From positions 496,001-560,000 of the forward strand of contig SNVD02013979.1 in NCBI GenBank assembly GCA_013180625.2: 64,000 nt of DNA, read 5' to 3'. This DNA comes from Boswellia sacra. Lineage: Eukaryota; Streptophyta; Magnoliopsida; Sapindales; Burseraceae. Shown in pieces: positions 58,701-64,000 of the stretch. The notes beneath the pieces were generated by a model, which did not search any database, had not been told where the DNA came from, and saw only the letters and a program-made list of their open reading frames with translations. Positions within the stretch are counted from its first letter, which is position 1. Each line of letters opens with the position of its first letter. A program made the translations under genes and the position numbers.

Positions 58701-60430
58701 AGGACCTAATCTATGATGCCACTCAGATGATGAAGTTTTCATTATAGAGAAGGCGAGCAAAGGTGAAGATGCTGGCTGCTCATATAAGCCATCTTTAGTT
58801 TGGCCCCTTAGAAGTGTTGCTCGTACGAAGTTCCTTCACAAGATAAGCAAATGATAAAAATTCAATTGAAACATTATTAGAGGTGCAAAACTGAGATATT
58901 GATATAAGATCCTTTTTGATGCTTGGAACACAAAGAACATTATTTAATTGAAAGATACTATAAAGAGTTTTAAGAGAAGTGGAACTGATGGAGAGACCCA
59001 CGCCATCTGCAATCATAATGTCATTGGAGCCATTTTACGAAGTATGTAGGGAGAGATTGTTTAAGTCAGAGGTAACATGTTGAAAAGCACCACTGTCCAA
59101 GAGCCACGATGAATTAGTTGGAGTGTTGGCAGCAAATGAGCTCTCGGTTGCCATGGTGAAGTTGCATTGGGCATTAATGCATTGGAGTTGTTGTTGGTCA
59201 CTTGGATAGGTACCAAATGAAATGATGGATAACGTTTTGCATTATGACCCTAGATTTTACAGAGTTGACAGTAGCCAAGGTATAGACGAGAAGGTCTACT
59301 TCCTTGTATTAAAGGTGTTCTGCCATTGGCTGCAGTAGAGTTAGGAGAGGGGCGCCATGAAGTGTTGTTGTTCCTTGAACTGGATGGTGGGCACCATGCA
59401 GTCGCTGTTCTACTTGCTACATTTGCGGTGGTTGGAAAATGATAGTGCTCAGATTTGGTTGATAGCAATGATGCTTGAAAGTTGAACAATTTTTCATGGA
59501 GCTCTTCAAACATAATAGTTGTTTCTCTGGCTTGGATAACACATACTAATTCTTTGTATTCATTACCAAGTCCATCAAGAATCTTCTCTATGAGATCCTC
59601 GGCATCGTCTGGTGCCCCAAGAAGAGCTAGTTCATTAGTTCGTGCCATGACAGATTTCAGAAACTCAGTCATACTTTCTGATCCCTTGATGATCTTCTTG
59701 AGTTGGCTTTTGACTTGCTTAATACGTCCATGAGAAGGCTTAGCAAATGTGTTAGCTAAGATGGTCTATGCTTCGGAAGAAGTTTTGGCTTGAGTAATGA
59801 AAGGGATTATGGTTGGGGAGATTGAGCCAATGATAGCGTTGAGAATAAGCTGATCTTGTCAAACCTATATGATATGTTCAGGGGTTTGATCTGGTGGTAC
59901 CTAATTGAGTGATGGTGGCTGGTGGAGAAGGATTTCATCCATCAACATAACCAAGTATGTCATAGCCAATGAATAAAGTTTGAAATTGTTGTTTCCATGA
60001 AACATAGTTAGTGGTCGTGAGTTTAAGAGGAGTTTGAGCAACAATATTGATGCTAATAAGAGTATGATAGGTTTCATTTGTTTGGTGAATTACAATGTTT
60101 GGGGCTTTGTTGTTTTCATTGGCCATTATGATGAACAAAAAAAAGGGAGAAGAGAGGATCGGCTAGCACTTAAGGGTGCTATAATACCATAACAGGTATG
60201 GAGTTTGAAGACTATTGACATATTTCTCATTGATCAGAAGCCATATATATATAGCAAGATAATTAACAAATTATTGTTAAAGATTCCTAAAATCAAGTGC
60301 TGTTATAAGCTGCTTACTAAGTCTACGTTTAGAGCAAAGAAAAGTTTGAAAATATAAACGTTAAATATGTGAATTTGAAACAAACAGTTAAAAAAGATAA
60401 GAAGTGAATCCTTTGTAGTATCCTCTGTTA
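55705..60430 (-). mobile_element. Ty1/copia retrotransposon with TA...TA LTR termini
   Basis: Identical-length LTRs of 241 bp (55705-55945 and 60190-60430) differ at roughly 18 positions and are flanked by the 5-bp duplication ATACT (55700-55704, 60431-60435). On the element's strand the LTRs begin TAACAGAGG and end ATACCTGTTA, not TG...CA. The PBS is TGGTATTATAGC beside the right LTR and a PPT-like AAGAGGGCA lies beside the left LTR. The coding region is shattered by stops. It lies in the XTH pseudogene, 8 nt into intron 2. Confidence 0.9.
56133..60138 (-). pseudogene. Copia gag-pol remnants
   Basis: In order on the minus strand: gag N-terminus (60138-59935, LTTTNYVSWKQQFQTLFIGY), gag core (59672-59250) with a knuckle CQLCKI, stop, GHN; protease remnant (58795-59016, MIADGVGLSIS, LNNVLCVPSIKKDLISISQ); integrase (58677-58441 and 58381-58160, DACLCTKSHKLSF, NGISHLTTPPYTPEHNG); linker and RT (57941-57387, 57291-57013 with [17 protein letters not shown], 56922-56653 with YVDDLILIGDN); RNase H (56537-56133, FSDANWAEGKDD). 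Each block has its own stops or frameshifts, so no functional polyprotein exists. Order PR-IN-RT-RH is diagnostic of copia. Confidence 0.88.
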
Positions 60431-60715
60431 ATACTTACATGATGCGCTGGGGATTCCAGAGGATGGAATAAGTATGAAAATCAACAGTTGGGTCAAACCA
60501 CTGATAGAATTGCTGTTTTCTATTGCTCTTCCTTCGACTAAACACATTAGTGTGAAGAATGTAAGGATCACCACTCAAATTTCCCAAGAATTCGAAGTCT
60601 ATCTCATCCCAAGTAGACCTTTTTTATATGTTTCAGCAGAGTTGTCAAGGACTAGCTCGAGTTGTGTATCAATATTGCCAAATAGATACTCAATCATGGA
60701 TTGGAAGCCAGAGCT

Positions 60716-61371
60716 TAGGGATGGCAGCTTCCCCAGTTGGGTCGGGGGCCTGGATTTTCCTTGCATGGTGCCGGCCGGGGAAAAGCCCGAAAATCTGGGG
60801 CCCGGTGCAGGGCGAGTATTACTAAGGAACCCTGGTCCCCGACCCGCATAGCCCAATCTTTTTTTTTTTTATTTTGTAATGCAAAATGTGTATAAGAAGG
60901 CTTGAACCTGTGACTTATGACTTGGATTTCTAGTGGTTAACCACCAAAGCCACATGACTTTTTACTTTATTTTTTGCACACAATTGTTGTATAATCAATT
61001 TTCTTTTATATATTTAATTAAAAGTAGTAAACTAAGGCAGTTGCAATTCAAACCTTGGCCACCAAGACTCATCCCACCCGCTTTGTGGGCAGTGCCAGCC
61101 GCGTTCTTCATGAATGTTACACAATATTATGCTATTAACTTTATTCAAAGTGTGAAAAAATTAAAAAAAAAGGTGATAATCTGGGGTTTTTCCTCGGGTG
61201 CGGGTGCATCATTCCAGCACCCAGTACCCGCAAATAGCCACACTCGAAAAAACCCAAAAAAATCTAGGGATTTTGAGGTGAATCGGGGAGGAATTTTTTG
61301 GTCTGGTGCGGGTGCAAAAACGCCAAAGCCGCACTCGCACTAGCGCCAGCATCCGGATTTTGTCATCCCTA
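60716..61371. mobile_element. Non-autonomous hAT-like element (656 bp) in XTH pseudogene exon 1
   Basis: Ends TAGGGATGGCA and, reversed, TAGGGATGACA form inverted repeats. Flanks CCAGAGCT (60708-60715) and CCAAAGCA (61372-61379) are an 8-bp duplication with two differences, while the intact paralogue reads AGCCAGAACCAGAGG there. The interior has GC-rich GGGTGCGGGTGC/GCCGGGG words near both ends and no transposase. Confidence 0.75.
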
Positions 61372-61576
61372 CCAAAGCAAGAGGCTTTGTCAAAAGAGAG
61401 AGTACGAAGCTCTTCCTTGTTGAGTATCTTGGCACGGCCATCTCTCCAAGCGATGTTAAAATCTTAGTTTAAGTTAGCAGCAGAGGCAACCATCAAACAA
61501 CCAAGCACAAGCGCCACAAGAAACAATTGAGATATAAAAGCCATAGGCAAAGGCGCTTTATAACAAGACAAAAAAA

Positions 61577-61665
<89 letters not shown>

Positions 61666-61671
61666 TGTATA
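61577..61671. repeat. (AT)n then (GTAT)n microsatellite
   Basis: About 60 bp of AT repeat followed by about eight GTAT units, just upstream of the XTH pseudogene start codon, in what would be its promoter/5' UTR. Confidence 0.95.
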
Positions 61672-62853
61672 TTTATGAATGAAAATGAGAGCTTGTCTGC
61701 TTTGACTTCTTCAAGTAAAGCTTATTAAAGTAGATTTTTTTATAATAGAGCTTGCAAAAGTAGAGCTTTTATTAATATTGATTATTTGATGAGATAAATA
61801 TAAAAGCACTTTCATAATTAAATTACTAAAATAGAGTTTTGTTATAAAGAAAGAATAAAGTAAAATATTTAAATTAAATGATGGTATCCTTGATATTTTA
61901 AAACTTAAAAAAAGCTTAAAAAAAGCTTTTCTCAAAAGCTTTAATTTTAGACTTCTTCCTGTTATTGTTAACGTAAACATGTGACATGCATATGTTCCAG
62001 TTTTTGGTTAACTTGTGATACAAATAAGTAAAGTAGTTTGATTCCTATTTTACTGTTTCTAGATAATTGTTATAGAAAGTATTTTGATTCACAATAAATA
62101 TCTCTATAGATCAGGATAATATTTCTTGTATCCTAATCAAATTAGAAGGATAGTTAATATGTCTTTATTACTTTAGGAGATTAACTATAAACACTTCCTA
62201 TTTTATTTTATCCTAATCCTAATGTGATCTTGATTGAGATCCTTACAGGACTTTTAGGAAGATTGCGATCAAGACCTCTCAATATATATTTGATTGATGA
62301 AAAAGTCGACAAAGAGAATAGAGAGAGTGTCTTGGTGGATGAGAGATTTTTGTTGTTCACGGCATTCCATGACATCATAGAAGAAAGCTTTGACGCAAAG
62401 AAATGTCTTTATTACTTTGAATTATTGAGTCTTTGTTCTCATGTATAAGAGTAAAAATTGTACATGATTTGTTGATTAAGTCTGAGTGAGTTAGTAGACA
62501 CTTAGGAAAACTTGAGGGTTAAGTGTTTAGGTAATTCTGTGTTAGACATAAGGTGTTATGTATAACTTAACGGCGTTCTGTTAAGTTATCTGTGACAGAG
62601 AGTGAGCAGTATCACTAGTGTTTAAGATCTTTGCGAAGATTTTGTTTGTCAAAGATTAGGTCTGTGTGTGAGAGTGAGTCAGCACTGTAAAAGGTCTTAA
62701 AGATTGTACAAACAAGAGCATAGTGAATTGTAGCTCTATAGCTGTCCGTGGACGTAGGTTTTTATAACCGAGCCATGTAAAAATCCTCCTATGTCGATTT
62801 ACATTATAGTTTACTGTGTTGTTATTTATAACTGCATACCTTCAAAACTTTCA
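61672..62853 (+). other. Spacer and probable 5' LTR of a second copia element
   Basis: Because a tRNA-Met PBS and gag follow, the end of this stretch (TTCAAAACTTTCA at about 62841-62853) should be the 3' end of a 5' LTR. Its start could not be fixed since the partner LTR is outside the window. Confidence 0.45.
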
Positions 62854-62855
62854 AT

Positions 62856-62867
62856 TGGTATCAGAGC
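62856..62867 (+). other. Copia primer-binding site
   Basis: TGGTATCAGAGC, the classic initiator tRNA-Met complementary site of plant copia elements, 2-3 nt after the presumed LTR end. Confidence 0.85.
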
Positions 62868-62916
62868 GGGTTCATCGATAGACAAGTGAAGAAAACGAAC
62901 ACGTTGATCTAGAAGG

Positions 62917-63999
62917 ATGGAGTTTATTCGCAATAGAGGATCTGGAACGCAACCACCTATTCTCGATGACAATAATTATCCATATTGGAAGGTAAGAATG
63001 ATGATGTATATCAAGTCTCTTGATGACAGGGCATGGGCGAGTATATTTAAGGGATGGATACCGCCAACAAAGCTAAATGCTTTTGGTAATGCCGAACAAA
63101 AACCAGAGGATAGATGGTCTGATGAAGAATACCGACGATCCAGTTGGAACTCCAAGGCTCTTAATGCAATCTTTGCTGCAGTAGATTTAAACAACTTCGG
63201 ATAGATTTTTAGATGCAATGTGGCCAAAGAAGCATGGGACATACTTAAGGTAAAACATGAAGGTATTGCATCAATTAAAAGATCTATATTAATGAGGCTG
63301 AATTCTCAATTTGAAAATCTGATGATGCATGAGGATAAATCAATTTCTGATTTTTACTCTAAGATATGTCATCTTACAAACTCAGCATACATGCTTGGCA
63401 AAAATTTTACTGATGCAGAAGTTGTTAGTAAGATAATTAGGTCTGTCCCAGACAAGTTTCAACCTAAAATATCAGCCATTGAGGAAGTTAAAAACACTGA
63501 TGAAATGAGAGTTGATGAACTGATTGGTATTCTCCAAAACTTTGAAATAAATCAAAGTACTCGGAAACAAAAAGGTAAAAGCATTGCATTTAATGTGAAA
63601 GCTGAAAAATTTGATGATGAATGTAGTGATGAGCTTGATGAAACTGATTCTAAACAAATTGCTTTTCTAACAAAAGTTCATGAAAAGAAATTTCAAGAAA
63701 AAGAATCAAGGAAAACCATCAAACTCAAGTGAGGAAAAGTTCAGAAAATTCAGCAAGGAGAGTGATAAAAAGAAATTGAAACAACCTGAAAAGAAAGGAC
63801 AGATTCAATGCTATGAATGTTCTGGTTATGGGCATATTCAATCTAAATGTGCTAATCTCAATAAGAAAAACAAAGGGCTGACAGTAACCTAGAGTGATGA
63901 ATCAGAATCGAAGTCAGAAGACCAAGATTGCATGAGCAATTTTGTTGCATTTACAACATCTGCAGCAGATAAAGGAAAAGCTGTTATGTCAGAGATAAC
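62917..63999 (+). pseudogene. gag: Copia gag (broken), continuing past the window end
   Basis: MEFIRNRGSGTQPPILDDNN starts the gag; the UBN2-type domain (YPYWKVRMMMYIKSLDDRAW; AWDILKVKHEGIASIKRSIL; LNSQFENLMMHEDKSISDFY) follows. A TAG at 63202-63204 interrupts it, and a frameshift near 63690-63730 separates it from a CCHC knuckle, CYECSGYGHIQSKC (63811-63852). A stop follows again at about 63890. Pol would lie beyond the window. The copy is degenerate but recognisable as plant copia, possibly of the Sire/Tork side. Confidence 0.85.
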
Positions 64000-64000
64000 A

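Larger units (their letters stand above)
55193..61544 (-). pseudogene. XTH pseudogene split by copia and hAT insertions
   Basis: A tandem paralogue of the XTH at 43019-44091, same strand. Exon 1 starts at 61544 (MAFISQLFLVALVLGCLMVA signal peptide) and has a TAA where the intact gene has Gln (NLN then stop, DFNIAW). A 656-bp hAT element splits it, and the rest (FQSMIEYLFGNIDTQLELV) lies at 60640-60715. Intron 1 is missing: exon 1 runs into exon 2 (60439 to about 60626, [13 protein letters not shown] intact) through a short junction that deletes GTVTAYYLSS. A 4.7-kb copia element sits in intron 2. Exon 3 (55586-55193) is still open, but two of four conserved Cys are Tyr (DAY, SSYS) and four residues are deleted. 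Confidence 0.88.

Noticed and set aside
1..63999. tRNA, rRNA or snoRNA genes
   Set aside because: No convincing candidate was recognised by eye; tRNA-related words found are retroelement primer-binding sites.

Overview
The window is nuclear DNA of a flowering plant, most likely a eudicot. It is AT-rich, its genes have GT/AG introns, and its recognisable products are plant families: biotin-pathway BIO1, CBP60, XTH and plant sacsin. All the main plant transposon classes are present (Ty3/gypsy Tat-like, Ty1/copia, L1 LINE, hAT, CACTA, MITEs). Only two protein genes look intact: a CBP60B-like calmodulin-binding protein (25036-34264, +, 8 coding exons, 647 aa) and an XTH22/23-type xyloglucan endotransglucosylase/hydrolase (43019-44091, -, 3 exons, 290 aa).

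Bases 1-22100 are the wreck of a BIO1-type gene (diaminopelargonate aminotransferase half of BIO3-BIO1). Its exons carry stops and frameshifts. One intron holds a two-LTR mini-element (543-1955) and a degenerate Tat-like gypsy element (2338-10328). The latter keeps gag-protease but has lost RT/RNase H and nearly all of integrase. It carries a 27-unit tandem array and two captured, mutually inverted fragments of a sacsin gene. A 307-bp hAT element interrupts a late exon, a LINE sits in the last intron, and the final exon exists in three tandem copies.

Bases 22100-36600 hold an AT-rich spacer with a MITE nested in a MITE of its own family, then the CBP60B-like gene, whose last intron contains a small copia/TRIM-like element.

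Bases 36600-37060 contain the most interesting candidate: a short TATA-driven, polyadenylation-signalled transcription unit that looks non-coding. It carries a 24-nt site complementary to miR159 on both sides of a central bulge, the architecture of an endogenous target mimic (IPS1-like).

Bases 38800-63999 contain a 3.1-kb hAT element with a duplicated left end, the XTH gene, a 7.5-kb CACTA element (TSD TAG), and an XTH pseudogene. A copia element with TA...TA LTR ends inserted 8 nt into intron 2 of that pseudogene, and a 656-bp hAT element lies in its exon 1. The window ends in the gag region of another copia element. Assignments rest on reading the translations and on remembered family sequences; no database search was run.
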